Assembly: GCA_964400675.1 (NCBI GenBank)
Contig: CAYNVO010000006.1
Coordinates: 1 to 64,000, forward strand
Source: 9FT-COMBO-48-23 sp964400675
GTDB lineage: Bacteria; Chloroflexota; Dehalococcoidia; GIF9; UBA5629
Direction: 5' to 3'
DNA: 64,000 nt
Shown here in pieces: positions 1-9,050 of the stretch (its first letter is position 1; every line of letters begins with the position of its first letter). The translations under genes were made by a program, and so were the position numbers. The notes under the pieces were generated by a model. It saw nothing but the letters and a program-made list of their open reading frames with translations, made no database searches and was not told the DNA's origin.

Positions 1-1176
1 GCGGGGCTGGCATTGACCGGGCTGGTGATTCCAATTAAGGGCGGAATCGTAATTGATATGAAGAGGATGGACAGGATACTGGAGGTAAATGAGGGCGCCA
101 GATACGTTGTTGTTGAAGGTGGCGTTACCCACGGTGCACTGAGAGAATATTTAAATGAACATCATCCCAACCTGAGAAATAGCCTCCCTGAGTCACCGCC
201 GATAACAACCATAGCCGCAAACGTTGTAATACATGGACAGGGACGGTTGACCAACCAGTATGGCTTCAATTCCGACATGGTTAATGGTCTGGAAGTCGCA
301 TTGCCAACAGGAGAGGTTTGCAAAATTGGTTCGTGTTCCGTAGGTCCGTACTGGTTCTCGAAAGGCCCTCCGCTGCCCGATTTGTCGGGGCTCTTTCTGG
401 GGTGGCTGGGTACCACAGGTATACTCACAAAGGTGGGCTTAAAGCTTTATCCTAGAAAGAAGATAAAGGACCTTGAAATATTCGTGACTGATAAGGAAGA
501 TTTGATCCCGGATATCATATTCAAGATTACCCATACTGAGATGGTAGAAGACCTGGCTATCTGGGCACAGGAACGGCCACTGATGTTCAGAGGTAACTAT
601 CATATTAATATCTTCTTAACCGCAGACTCAGAAGGCGAGCTCGAGATGAAGAGGAAGATGATATATGATGCGGTTCAAGAGTATGTTGATAGCAAGGATG
701 CCGGCTTTATGACCATGAATCTGGATATGAGGCGTGAATTCATGGATAACCCACAGAAAAGCATGACGGCGTTTGCCGATGTCAGAAAAGGTGGCGGTTT
801 CGAATACGCCGGGCCGATTATTCCCATGGAGCTGTATCCGGAATGTGCCAGGAAAGTGGCGGAGCTGGCGGTTAAATACAGAGTGGTATACGGCGGCTCG
901 GGCCGGGTTATTCACGGAGGCCATTGTATGATGTTCTCATTTGCATATACGTTCAATCGTGCAGACCTGGACGAGATGGGTAGAGCCAGGAAAGCTTTGC
1001 ATGAGGCGGCTGAGTTTGTTGCAGATAAGGGCGGAGTTCTGTGGAAGCCAAACATAGACGAACAGAAGATAATGATGGAAAGGATGGACCCGAATACGCT
1101 GAAACTCATGACAGATATCAAAAAGCTACTGGACCCTAACGGAATTATGAATCCCGGAAATTGGGAGGTGAAATGA
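1..1176 (+). CDS. FAD-binding oxidase (GlcD-like), 5' partial
   Basis: The frame is open to the left edge, so the N-terminus lies outside the window. The visible part has the end of an FAD_binding_4 (PCMH-type) domain, with the VEGGVTHGAL stretch and a glycine-rich segment around GLEVALPTGEVCKIGS, followed by an FAD-oxidase C-terminal domain ending PNGIMNPGNWE, the usual terminus of GlcD/D-lactate dehydrogenase-type enzymes. Such enzymes oxidise a 2-hydroxyacid or a related alcohol and pass electrons on. The next gene overlaps it in an ATGA arrangement and encodes an iron-sulfur protein, so the two are probably subunits of one membrane-associated or cytosolic oxidoreductase. The substrate cannot be read from sequence; vanillyl-alcohol-oxidase-like or alkyl-DHAP-synthase-like chemistry is also possible. 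Confidence 0.85.
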   Translation, partial: AGLALTGLVIPIKGGIVIDMKRMDRILEVNEGARYVVVEGGVTHGALREYLNEHHPNLRNSLPESPPITTIAANVVIHGQGRLTNQYGFNSDMVNGLEVALPTGEVCKIGSCSVGPYWFSKGPPLPDLSGLFLGWLGTTGILTKVGLKLYPRKKIKDLEIFVTDKEDLIPDIIFKITHTEMVEDLAIWAQERPLMFRGNYHINIFLTADSEGELEMKRKMIYDAVQEYVDSKDAGFMTMNLDMRREFMDNPQKSMTAFADVRKGGGFEYAGPIIPMELYPECARKVAELAVKYRVVYGGSGRVIHGGHCMMFSFAYTFNRADLDEMGRARKALHEAAEFVADKGGVLWKPNIDEQKIMMERMDPNTLKLMTDIKKLLDPNGIMNPGNWEVK

Positions 1177-2348
1177 TGCAGCAGCAGGACTATGTCAGCC
1201 AAATCCATAGATGTTTTAGATGCGGCTATTGCAAATTCCCTACTGATTACTCATCATTCAATTGCCCTCCTTACAAGAGATTCAGATTTGATACCTATTC
1301 CACAGGTGGGCGGCTATGGCTAATTTATGCCTGGCTGAAGGGTGAAGTCGAGTGGTCGGAACACCTTGCCGAAGTCCTGTACACATGCACAACCTGTAAG
1401 AACTGCACTGAACAATGCCCGATGAAGTTTGCTCCCGATATTGTTGACTGGATAGTGGGAGCCAGGAGCGACATGGTTGAAAAGGGCAGGATACCACCGC
1501 GGGTGGCGCACTTCTTCGAGGCTGTTTACGGCTACGGAAATCCTCTGAAGCTGCTCAGGAGCGACCGGGCTGCCTGGGCTAACGGCACGAAGATGTATGC
1601 GCCTGGCGACGAATATCTTTTGTATGTGGGGTGTCTGGGCTCGTACGACGAGAACGGGCAGAAAATGGCTAAGAGCCTCGTTGATGTGCTTAACGCAGCC
1701 GGGGTTTCCTTCGGCATACTGGGCAGCGATGAGGAGTGCTGTGGCAACGAGGTCTACATGATGGGCGAGATGGGATTGTTCCAGACGCTGGTTGAAAAGA
1801 ATAACCAGAAGTTCAAGGAGCTTGGCGTAAAGAAGGTAGTCACGCTTTCTCCGCACGCTTACAATGTTATGAAAAACCGTTATCCGGCGTTAGGTGCCAG
1901 CTTCGAAGTGTATCACTATACCCAACTCCTGGCTGTCATGGTCAAGGAGAATAAGATAAAACCATCCCAGAATAAGGCAAAGGTGACTTATCAGGACCCG
2001 TGTTTTCTCGGTAGGTACAACAAGATATACGATGAGCCGAGGCATATATTGCTGAGCATACCTAGTCTTGAGCTGGTGGAGATGCATAAAAATAGAGCCG
2101 ATGCTTTCTGCTGTGGTGGCGGTGGCGGCAACTTCATTATGGACCTCCTGGCGGGAGGTGAGGACAGTCCGGCACGTGTCAGAGTCAGGGAAGCCTGTGC
2201 CACCGGTGCTGATACTCTGGCGGTTGCCTGTCCCAGCTGCCTGACGATGTTCACCGACGCCGTGAAAGCGGAAGACCTGGACAATAAGTTGACAGTTAAG
2301 GATATCTCACAGATTGTGAGGGAATCACTGCCCGCAAAGAAGCGCTAG
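1173..2348 (+). CDS. HdrD/GlcF-like iron-sulfur oxidoreductase subunit
   Basis: About 391 residues. The N-terminus has cysteine-rich iron-sulfur motifs (CFRCGYC near residue 14 and CTTCKNCTEQCP near residue 75), followed by two CCG domains (DEECCGNE and AFCCGGGGGN), which in heterodisulfide reductase HdrD/HdrB and GlcF bind a noncubane or linear iron-sulfur cluster. It should accept electrons from the FAD subunit encoded directly upstream. A ribosome binding site GGGAGGTG at 1163-1170 favours the ATG at 1173 or 1176 over the earlier TTG at 1161. It overlaps the upstream stop codon, suggesting translational coupling. The final electron acceptor is unknown. Confidence 0.85.
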   Translation: MMQQQDYVSQIHRCFRCGYCKFPTDYSSFNCPPYKRFRFDTYSTGGRLWLIYAWLKGEVEWSEHLAEVLYTCTTCKNCTEQCPMKFAPDIVDWIVGARSDMVEKGRIPPRVAHFFEAVYGYGNPLKLLRSDRAAWANGTKMYAPGDEYLLYVGCLGSYDENGQKMAKSLVDVLNAAGVSFGILGSDEECCGNEVYMMGEMGLFQTLVEKNNQKFKELGVKKVVTLSPHAYNVMKNRYPALGASFEVYHYTQLLAVMVKENKIKPSQNKAKVTYQDPCFLGRYNKIYDEPRHILLSIPSLELVEMHKNRADAFCCGGGGGNFIMDLLAGGEDSPARVRVREACATGADTLAVACPSCLTMFTDAVKAEDLDNKLTVKDISQIVRESLPAKKR

Positions 2349-2353
2349 CTGCT

Positions 2354-3367
2354 TCACAAGCCTTTGCCCAGTACGTAGATAACCAGGTCAGCCAGGCGGC
2401 AGCTGTAGCCCCATTCGTTGTCGTACCAGGCTAGCAGCTTCACCATTTTGCCGCCAAGTACCATGGTGCTAAGGGCATCGAATATGGAACTTGCCGGGTT
2501 GCCTTGGAAGTCTGTACTCACCAGCGGCTCGGTGCAGTACTCCAGTATGCCCTTGAGCTTGCCTTTAGCCGCAGCCTCGAAGACTTTATTAATCTGTTCA
2601 GCAGTTGCCTCTTTGTCCAGGTCAGCCACGAAATCGCACATGGAAACGGTGGGCACGGGCACCCTGAAAGCAACGCCATCAAGCCTGCCTTTAAGCTCCG
2701 GTATAACCAGGGTTACGGCTCTGGCGGCTCCGGTGGTTGTGGGAACTATATTTGTAGCCGCCGCTCTCGCCCGGCGCAGGTCCTTGTGGTACATATCCTG
2801 TAGCCTCTGGTCGTTGGTGTAAGCGTGAATTGTGGATAATAGCCCCTTGCTTACTCCGAAGTTGTCATGCAATACCTTCACCACCGGAGCAATGCAGTTG
2901 GTAGTGCACGACGCATTTGAGATGATGCGGTGCTGCGCTGGATTGTACTTATCCTCGTTTACGCCAAGCACGATGGTTATATCCTCACCCTTGGCTGGCG
3001 CCGAGATTATGACCTTCTTGGCGCCGCCCTGGAAGTGGGCGGATGCCTTAGCGGCATCGGTGAAAAGACCGGTGGACTCGATTACTATGTCAACCCCGTA
3101 GTCTTTCCACTGAATCTTACCCGGGTCGCGCTCGGCGATTACCTTTGTCTTCCTGCCGTCGACTATAATGGCATCATCTCTTGCTTCAATTTTTCCGGGA
3201 TAGATGCCGTAGTTGCTGTCATACTTGAGCAGGTGGGCGTTTGTTTTAGAGTCGGTAAGATCATTGACCACGGCTACCTCTAGCTTGTCGCTGTAATGCT
3301 GGTTTATCACTCTAAAGGTCAGCCTGCCGATACGCCCAAAGCCGTTGATACCTATCTTAGCTGCCAT
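2354..3367 (-). CDS. gap: Glyceraldehyde-3-phosphate dehydrogenase, type I
   Basis: A protein of 337 residues, the normal length for the family. It opens with the NAD-binding Rossmann motif (INGFGRIGR) and carries the catalytic SNASCTTNC signature, ending with the usual WYDNEWGYS. It converts glyceraldehyde 3-phosphate and NAD to 1,3-bisphosphoglycerate in glycolysis or gluconeogenesis. The start at 3367 has a strong AAGGAGG site just upstream (3373-3380); the in-frame extension to 3475 runs through a dispersed intergenic repeat and is not coding. It converges on the iron-sulfur gene that ends at 2348. Confidence 0.97.
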   Translation of the reverse strand: MAAKIGINGFGRIGRLTFRVINQHYSDKLEVAVVNDLTDSKTNAHLLKYDSNYGIYPGKIEARDDAIIVDGRKTKVIAERDPGKIQWKDYGVDIVIESTGLFTDAAKASAHFQGGAKKVIISAPAKGEDITIVLGVNEDKYNPAQHRIISNASCTTNCIAPVVKVLHDNFGVSKGLLSTIHAYTNDQRLQDMYHKDLRRARAAATNIVPTTTGAARAVTLVIPELKGRLDGVAFRVPVPTVSMCDFVADLDKEATAEQINKVFEAAAKGKLKGILEYCTEPLVSTDFQGNPASSIFDALSTMVLGGKMVKLLAWYDNEWGYSCRLADLVIYVLGKGL

Positions 3368-3384
3368 TTGTTGCCTCCTTATTT

Positions 3385-3490
3385 GTTCAATGTAGGGACA
3401 GACCTTCAGATCTGTGCCCCCCCACTTTGTCATTCTGAGTGAAGCGAAGAATCTCTCAGATTGCCACGTCGCCATTGCTCCTCGTAATGA
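3385..3490. repeat. Cluster of dispersed intergenic repeat units
   Basis: Between gap and queF lie three short units back to back: a GGGACAGACCTTCAGATCTGTGCCCC-type partial inverted repeat, a unit containing CATTCTGAGTGAAGCGAAGA, and one containing GATTGCCACGTCGCCATTGC followed by CTCCTCGTAATGAC. The last is related to the unit at 11612-11643. From general familiarity these resemble extragenic repeats scattered through many environmental bacterial genomes; that attribution is from memory. They have no coding potential of their own, although frames run through them. Confidence 0.6.
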
Positions 3491-3492
3491 CG

Positions 3493-3903
3493 CTAGACAT
3501 TTTTCTTATTATAGCTCACCCTTATCTTAGTTCCAATGCCACCCCTTGTATTCCACTCCGCCAGTATCTCCATCCTTCTGGGCTTCACAGCCTTGACCAG
3601 GTCATCGAGTATACGGTTAGTTGCTTCCTCGTAGAACATTTCCACCATCCTGTAGCTTGTCAGGTAGAACTTCAGCGACTTCAACTCGATTATGTGCTTA
3701 TCGGGTACATATTTTATGGTAAGCGTGGCATAGTCGGGCTGCCCCGGATTGAGCGGGCACAGGGCGGTGAATTCGCTGGTAGCCATTTCCTCCTCGTATT
3801 CCCTATCGGGGTAGGGATTGGGCATGGCTATAAGCAGCTCCTTTTGGGGAGAAGACTTGTACTTGAGCTTTAGGCTACTAACCCTCTTTTTTATCTGGTC
3901 CAA
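3493..3903 (-). CDS. queF: NADPH-dependent preQ0 reductase (7-cyano-7-deazaguanine reductase)
   Basis: About 136 residues, the short type I QueF. The catalytic cysteine sits in FTALCPLNPGQPD and the substrate-binding glutamate in IELKSLKFYL, both diagnostic. QueF reduces preQ0 to preQ1, a step in queuosine tRNA modification. The open frame extends to 3969, but a TTG at 3903 lies a good distance behind a GGTGGAGG site that overlaps the end of the upstream metallo-hydrolase gene; a GTG at 3918 is an alternative. No other queuosine genes are in the window. Confidence 0.9.
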   Translation of the reverse strand: MDQIKKRVSSLKLKYKSSPQKELLIAMPNPYPDREYEEEMATSEFTALCPLNPGQPDYATLTIKYVPDKHIIELKSLKFYLTSYRMVEMFYEEATNRILDDLVKAVKPRRMEILAEWNTRGGIGTKIRVSYNKKNV

Positions 3904-3907
3904 TGTT

Positions 3908-4906
3908 CTAGCCTCCACCCCAATACGAGGTGATGTTGTCCTTGACCACTTTCTCAGCCTTGCCTTCAACCATCATCAGCTTGAGTTGAGCCATGGTCTC
4001 CATGACAGCCATTCGCCTGTCGGAGGCGGACAGTTTATCGAAGTTGACGGACTCACCGCCGGGCATCCAGGGAATCTCGGTAGCTATCTGGTAGGCGGAC
4101 TTGGTGTCCTTTTCTATGATTCTGGTTATGGCTCGCTGCCGTTGTTCGTGATAATAAGATAGTTCGTCAAGCCTTAGCTTGAAGCCGCTGAAAACAGAAC
4201 CGTGACCGGGAAAGATGAAGTTGACCTCTAGCTTGGAAAGAGCCTCAAGTGATTTGAAAAAGTCACCCAGCGGGTTTTCCCCGGATTGCGGGTGGATACC
4301 GACATGAGGAAATATATCGGGCAGTAAGTGGTCGCCGGAAAATAGCAGCTTCCGCTTCGGCTCGTAGAGGCAAATATGTCCCGGTGAATGCCCCGGAGTC
4401 ACTATTACCTTGAACTCTGAAGAGGCTACGGTAATTGGATCGTCGTCTTTCAGCATTATGTCAGGCTTAACCACCCCCACGGATGGCTTTATCGCCATGC
4501 CGGCTTCGGTGAGCTCGGTCAGGCGTCCCTCGGGCACGCCATTGGATTGGAAGAGTTGCTTTACCTGCTGTAACAGGCCATCGGGTTTAACGTATCGGGA
4601 ATCGATAAATTTTGCCTCGATTTCGCTGGTTGCTACCTTGGCCCCGGACAGCTGTTTCAATTTATCTATCATGCCGTAATGGTCGGGATGGATGTGAGTA
4701 GCTACTATCAGAGGTATATCTTTGAATCCGAAGCCGCCGAATTGGAGGGCTTCTCGCAAAGCGCCGAAGGCTTCGGGGGTATCCAGCCCGGTATCGATGA
4801 GCAAGTTACCTTTGGTGCCTTCTACCAGGTAGACATTGGTGTGGTCCAAGGCTGAATCTGCTGGTCGCGGCACTTTTATCTGGTGAATTCCCTGGACTAT
4901 CTCCAT
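3908..4906 (-). CDS. Metallo-beta-lactamase fold hydrolase
   Basis: 332 residues. The zinc-binding motif THIHPDHYG is at about residue 72, followed downstream by TPGHSPGHICLY and SGDHLLPD, the remaining metal ligands of the glyoxalase-II-like MBL superfamily. A C-terminal extension (about residues 235-332) resembles the helical tail of the RNA- or thioester-acting MBL hydrolases. The substrate is not evident. The start has a GGAGG site. It lies between eno and queF on the same strand and probably shares their transcript. Confidence 0.85.
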   Translation of the reverse strand: MEIVQGIHQIKVPRPADSALDHTNVYLVEGTKGNLLIDTGLDTPEAFGALREALQFGGFGFKDIPLIVATHIHPDHYGMIDKLKQLSGAKVATSEIEAKFIDSRYVKPDGLLQQVKQLFQSNGVPEGRLTELTEAGMAIKPSVGVVKPDIMLKDDDPITVASSEFKVIVTPGHSPGHICLYEPKRKLLFSGDHLLPDIFPHVGIHPQSGENPLGDFFKSLEALSKLEVNFIFPGHGSVFSGFKLRLDELSYYHEQRQRAITRIIEKDTKSAYQIATEIPWMPGGESVNFDKLSASDRRMAVMETMAQLKLMMVEGKAEKVVKDNITSYWGGG

Positions 4907-4921
4907 CTTATCCTCCTAGAT

Positions 4922-6205
4922 TTAAAGTGATTCTTTACCGGCGAAACGGGCGTCGGCTCCCAGTTCCTCTTCTATGAAGAGCAAGCGATTATATTTGGCT
5001 ACCCTCTCGCTGCGGCAAGGCGCGCCGGTCTTTATCAAGCCGGAGCCGACGGCGACTGCCAGGTCGGCTATGGTGGTATCTTCGGTCTCGCCGGAGCGAT
5101 GGCTGATTATGGTTGTCCAGCCAACCTGCTGGGCTCTTTTTACCGTAGCCAGGGTTTCGCTGAGTGTGCCTACTTGATTCGGCTTTATGAGTATGGCATT
5201 TGATGCCTTTTGGGAAATGCCTCTTTCCAGCCGTTCCAGATTGGTGGTGTACAGGTCATCGCCGACAAGCTTGATTTGCTTGCCCAGTTTAGAGGTTAGC
5301 GATACCCATCCCGACCAATCATCCTCATCCAGCCCGTCTTCGATGCTGGCGATGGGATAGCTCGATACCCATCCGGCATAATAGTCAATCATTTCATCGC
5401 TGGTTAGTGTTAAGACATCTTTAGATAAAATATATTTACTGTTGCTGTAGAAGCTGCTCGCCGCCGGGTCCAGGGCGATAAAGCAATCTTTACCAGCCTT
5501 GTAGCCGGCGAGGTCGATTGCTGTCAGTATCAGCTCTACCGCCTGCTTGTTGGAAGTCAGTGATGGAGCAAAGCCGCCTTCGTCGCCGACGTTGGTGTTC
5601 AGCCCTTTGACTTTGATTGCCTTTTTAAGGGCGTGGTAGATTTCGGTTCCCATTTGCAGTGCCTGACTGAAGCTGGTAGCTCCCGCCGGCACCACCATGA
5701 ATTCCTGTAAATCGGTGGAGTCGGCAGCGTGTTTTCCGCCGTTGAGTATGTTCATCATGGGCACCGGCAGCAGTCGGGCAGCAGCGCCGCCCAGATAGCG
5801 GTACAGAGGGAGATTGGCTGAATTAGCCGCCGCTTTAGCGTTGGCTAAGGATACTCCCAGAATGGCGTTTGCCCCGAGTTTTGATTTGTTGGCGGTGCCG
5901 TCAAGCTCAATCAGTTTCCGGTCAACCTTTTCCTGCTCCGAAGCTATCATATCTGCCAGCGCCGGAGCAATCCTGTCGTTAACATTGCTCACCGCTTTGC
6001 AGAGTCCCAACCCACCGTATCGGCTCTTGTCCTGGTCTCGGAGCTCCACCGCTTCGTATTTGCCGGTGCTGGCTCCTGAGGGGACCGCAGCTATGCCGAC
6101 TGCGCCATCGGAAAGCTCAATCTGGGCCTCTATGGTGGGATTGCCCCGGGAATCGAGGATTTCGCGAGCTTTGATTTTTTTAATGGTGGCTTTTGTTGTT
6201 TTCAT
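4922..6205 (-). CDS. eno: Enolase
   Basis: 427 residues, normal length. Recognisable features are the N-terminal ILDSRGNPTIE, the catalytic glutamates and magnesium ligands in the barrel (NVGDEGGFAPS, SIEDGLDEDDW, LVGDDLYTTN), the catalytic lysine in ILIKPNQVGT and the SHRSGETEDTTIADLAV signature. It interconverts 2-phosphoglycerate and phosphoenolpyruvate. It starts 5 bases downstream of the LOG-like gene's stop codon and is likely co-transcribed with it. Confidence 0.98.
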   Translation of the reverse strand: MKTTKATIKKIKAREILDSRGNPTIEAQIELSDGAVGIAAVPSGASTGKYEAVELRDQDKSRYGGLGLCKAVSNVNDRIAPALADMIASEQEKVDRKLIELDGTANKSKLGANAILGVSLANAKAAANSANLPLYRYLGGAAARLLPVPMMNILNGGKHAADSTDLQEFMVVPAGATSFSQALQMGTEIYHALKKAIKVKGLNTNVGDEGGFAPSLTSNKQAVELILTAIDLAGYKAGKDCFIALDPAASSFYSNSKYILSKDVLTLTSDEMIDYYAGWVSSYPIASIEDGLDEDDWSGWVSLTSKLGKQIKLVGDDLYTTNLERLERGISQKASNAILIKPNQVGTLSETLATVKRAQQVGWTTIISHRSGETEDTTIADLAVAVGSGLIKTGAPCRSERVAKYNRLLFIEEELGADARFAGKESL

Positions 6206-6210
6206 AGCCT

Positions 6211-6756
6211 TTAGTCCAGTTTCTGTCCTTTCGCCAGGGCGATGGCTTTCTCCACGGCGTCGACGGCGTCCTCTGCCTTGATTATAGATTTATCCTGCTC
6301 GCCGTTTCGGTACAGTGACCAGGTATTCAGTCCGACAACCGGAATGCCACTCTTCAGGGCGAAGCCAATCTCGGTAAGCGTGCCGTAGTCACCGTCGATG
6401 GCTATTACCGCTTGAGCAGAATTAACCACAGCTACGTTTCTGGCGTAGCCGGCACCGGTGGCAACTGGGATTTGAACATAAGGGTTGCAGTCAGTCGGGT
6501 CGACGCCGGGCAAAATACCTATGGTTAGCCCTGACTCGATGGCGGCTCCGCGGCAGGCTGCCTCCATGACGCCGGTCAAGCCCCCGCAGACCAGAGCCGC
6601 TCCCCGCTTAGCCAGCTCTCTGCCTACAGCCTCAGCAAGCACCGCCTCCTGGGCAGAGCATTTACCACCGCCGATAACTGCGATGATTAGCTTCTTCTCA
6701 AAGCTCGGTTTTCCCACGGTAAAAAGTTTGTGCCTGCAGCTCCAATTTTCAGCCAT
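6211..6756 (-). CDS. TIGR00725/LOG-like protein
   Basis: About 181 residues. It carries GGLTGVMEAACRGA, then a nucleotide-binding-like stretch (YARNVAVVNSAQAVIAI) and GDYGTLTEIGFAL, matching the TIGR00725 group of the lysine-decarboxylase-like (LOG) superfamily. LOG enzymes release cytokinin bases from nucleotides, but in most bacteria the role of this branch is undefined. The frame extends to a TTG at 6783; the ATG at 6756 is preferred because no start has a convincing ribosome binding site and the conserved domain begins soon after it. First gene of the eno/MBL/queF run. Confidence 0.75.
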   Translation of the reverse strand: MAENWSCRHKLFTVGKPSFEKKLIIAVIGGGKCSAQEAVLAEAVGRELAKRGAALVCGGLTGVMEAACRGAAIESGLTIGILPGVDPTDCNPYVQIPVATGAGYARNVAVVNSAQAVIAIDGDYGTLTEIGFALKSGIPVVGLNTWSLYRNGEQDKSIIKAEDAVDAVEKAIALAKGQKLD

Positions 6757-6913
6757 TATACCATCGGAGGCAAATAGCGGCAAAGAGAACCATGCGGATA
6801 AAAGGAAATATAATAAGTATAAATTGCCAATCGGCGAGCCGAGGTGTAAAATGCTTTAATCTCTGGCGCAGGCGAACCAGTGTATGGCAGATGCCTTGAA
6901 ACAGGGAAAGACG

Positions 6914-8458
6914 ATGTCTGCGAAAATCTCAAACAATTATGATGTCATAATAGTTGGCTGCGGAATAGCAGGGTCGGTTGTTGGTGCCATATTATCAAAT
7001 ATGGAACGCAAAAAAGTTCTTATTCTTGAGATTTCGCCGCAGATTGGGGGGCGTGCTACATCATTCCGTGGAGAAGGCATTATAGATGCCGATGAGTTCC
7101 GTAAAACACTGGCGCTGTCTGCTCACTCTTGGGTTAGTGATAGGACTGAGCCTGATCTGCCCACACTGATAAAGAAGAAGATGTTTAATGGGTATGTCCT
7201 GGAAGCCGGTGGCAGAGGTGCTTGGTACACTAACCGGGGACGTGTGAGCCAAGCCCTGACACTGTTTAATAAGGCTTCGATTTTCTACTCCAACACAGGC
7301 TTTGTGTGGTATGACCACGATTGGAAGCCTTACATCGTGGGCAGGAAAACGAAGTACGGTTGGATGAGCGATGAAGATTACGCTGAGATGGTTAAGGTCC
7401 ATAAGCGCAAGTTCCAGGTACGTACCATAGCTGAAGCTGAAAAACTCGACCATGTAACTTTGAAAGATTGGGTGGAAGAGATAACTGAAAGTGAACTGGC
7501 ACAAGAATTCCACTATGCCATGGGGACTTTTCAGACCATCATCAATGACCCGGCACTAAACGCTGCTGGAGAGAACCTCAAGGTATTTTTACAGGTTCAG
7601 GAAACCAGAGTGCACATAACCAATGGTTCCTGGGGTTTTGCCGGCGCACCCGGGCATCGTTTTATTACCGATGGTTTTGCTGCCGCGGTCAAAGACGCCG
7701 AAGGCGACATAGTTACAAATGCCAATGTCAAAGAGGTTATCATCCAGAATGGAAGAGCGACGGGCGTTGTAGCTGAAATTGACGGTGGAAAAATGGAAAT
7801 AAAATCCCCGGTGGTAGTCTGCACTGCCCCGCCGAAGGCATTGCTAAAAATCCTGCCGGAGAGCCTGCTGCCAGCGGATTTTGTTAGATTAACCAAAAAC
7901 ATAATACATACTTCTATGGTTGCCGGCCAGTTCGGTATGACCAAGCCGCTGAGTGCTTTCTGTGAGCTTGAGGTAGACCCCAGGTCTTTTTACCATACCT
8001 CAATGTTGATTCCCGAGAGCGAAGGGCTGTTCAGGGGCAATGTTCCACTCGACATAGTGTCCATGTCTACAATGGCGCCCACAACTGCCCCCGAAGGTAA
8101 GCACCTGGCGGGTATGGCCAGCAGCATCCTGGCTGAAGAAGCACATGATAAGAAGAAAGTGGACATAGTGATTGACAGGATGTTGAAGTTTGCCGATACT
8201 GCCTTCTCAGGCTGGCGAAAATCGCTGGAGTTCATGTTTTTTACCGTTGGAGATACCTGCATATTATGGCGACATCCAGAAGATGAGTGGGTGGATGTGC
8301 AGTGCCCCACCACCGAGGGACTCTATTTTGCCGGGGATACATACGGCAAGCGTATTAACGAAGGAGGTATAGAGGGCGCTGTCCACTCAGGGTTTATCTG
8401 TGCCAGCGCCATAGCCGGCAAGGACTACCTGCAACTCCTGCCGCCGGTCTTCCGTTGA
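6914..8458 (+). CDS. Phytoene-dehydrogenase-like FAD oxidoreductase
   Basis: About 514 residues. The N-terminal dinucleotide-binding motif is VGCGIAGSVVGAILS, followed by IGGRATSF, typical of the CrtI/amine-oxidase flavoprotein superfamily. The C-terminus has GLYFAGDTYGKRINEGGIEGAV, the second FAD contact. Members desaturate or isomerise carotenoids and retinoids or oxidise amines; no carotenoid genes are nearby, so the substrate is unknown. The ATG at 6914 follows AGGGAAAG and is preferred to the one at 6884. Divergent from the LOG-like gene. Confidence 0.8.
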   Translation: MSAKISNNYDVIIVGCGIAGSVVGAILSNMERKKVLILEISPQIGGRATSFRGEGIIDADEFRKTLALSAHSWVSDRTEPDLPTLIKKKMFNGYVLEAGGRGAWYTNRGRVSQALTLFNKASIFYSNTGFVWYDHDWKPYIVGRKTKYGWMSDEDYAEMVKVHKRKFQVRTIAEAEKLDHVTLKDWVEEITESELAQEFHYAMGTFQTIINDPALNAAGENLKVFLQVQETRVHITNGSWGFAGAPGHRFITDGFAAAVKDAEGDIVTNANVKEVIIQNGRATGVVAEIDGGKMEIKSPVVVCTAPPKALLKILPESLLPADFVRLTKNIIHTSMVAGQFGMTKPLSAFCELEVDPRSFYHTSMLIPESEGLFRGNVPLDIVSMSTMAPTTAPEGKHLAGMASSILAEEAHDKKKVDIVIDRMLKFADTAFSGWRKSLEFMFFTVGDTCILWRHPEDEWVDVQCPTTEGLYFAGDTYGKRINEGGIEGAVHSGFICASAIAGKDYLQLLPPVFR

Positions 8459-8493
8459 CAGGGAGCTTAATATAAACATTGGAGGTTAACCTG

Positions 8494-8988
8494 ATGGAAA
8501 AAAGTCACATTGTTCTAGCGGTAATTTTGATGATAGGGGTAATGATTACAGGATGTAGCGCAGCGGTAGTGAAGAATGGCGATACAGTTCAGGTTCACTA
8601 TACAGGAAAGCTGGCAGACGGCACCGTCTTTGATTCATCAGTTGAGCGTGGGCCTCTGGAGTTCACTGTAGGTTCAGGCCAGTTGATTGCCGGGTTTGAC
8701 AACGCTGTCCTGGGGATGAAAGTCGGGGAAAAGAAGACTGTTACCATTCCAGTGGATGAGGCTTATGGGCCGCACCGTGATGAACAGGTAGTGGAAATAT
8801 CCCGAGAAAAACTTCCCAGCGACTTGACTCCTGAGGTTGGGCAGCAATTGGTGATGACGCAATCCGATGGCACGGAAATTGTAGTCGTTGTCACAGCAGT
8901 CTCTGACGAGACGGTCACCATAGATGCTAATCACCCTCTTGCCGGTAAGGACCTGACGTTTGAAATCGAGCTGGTAAAAATATTGTAA
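8494..8988 (+). CDS. FKBP-type peptidyl-prolyl isomerase, SlyD-like lipoprotein
   Basis: 164 residues. A hydrophobic N-terminus ends in ITGC, a lipobox, so the protein is probably anchored at the outside of the membrane. Then comes an FKBP fold starting VHYTGKLADGTVFDSS with a SlyD-style insert-in-flap domain (roughly residues 85-140). It catalyses cis-trans isomerisation at proline and likely acts as a folding chaperone for exported proteins. The start at 8494 lies 8 bases after GGAGG. The His-rich metal-binding tail of SlyD is absent. Confidence 0.88.
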   Translation: MEKSHIVLAVILMIGVMITGCSAAVVKNGDTVQVHYTGKLADGTVFDSSVERGPLEFTVGSGQLIAGFDNAVLGMKVGEKKTVTIPVDEAYGPHRDEQVVEISREKLPSDLTPEVGQQLVMTQSDGTEIVVVVTAVSDETVTIDANHPLAGKDLTFEIELVKIL

Positions 8989-9050
8989 ATTGCCTGTAAT
9001 CGCTTTTAGATAGCTATTCCTTGTACCGAAAAGACCGGGGAGAAAATTAT

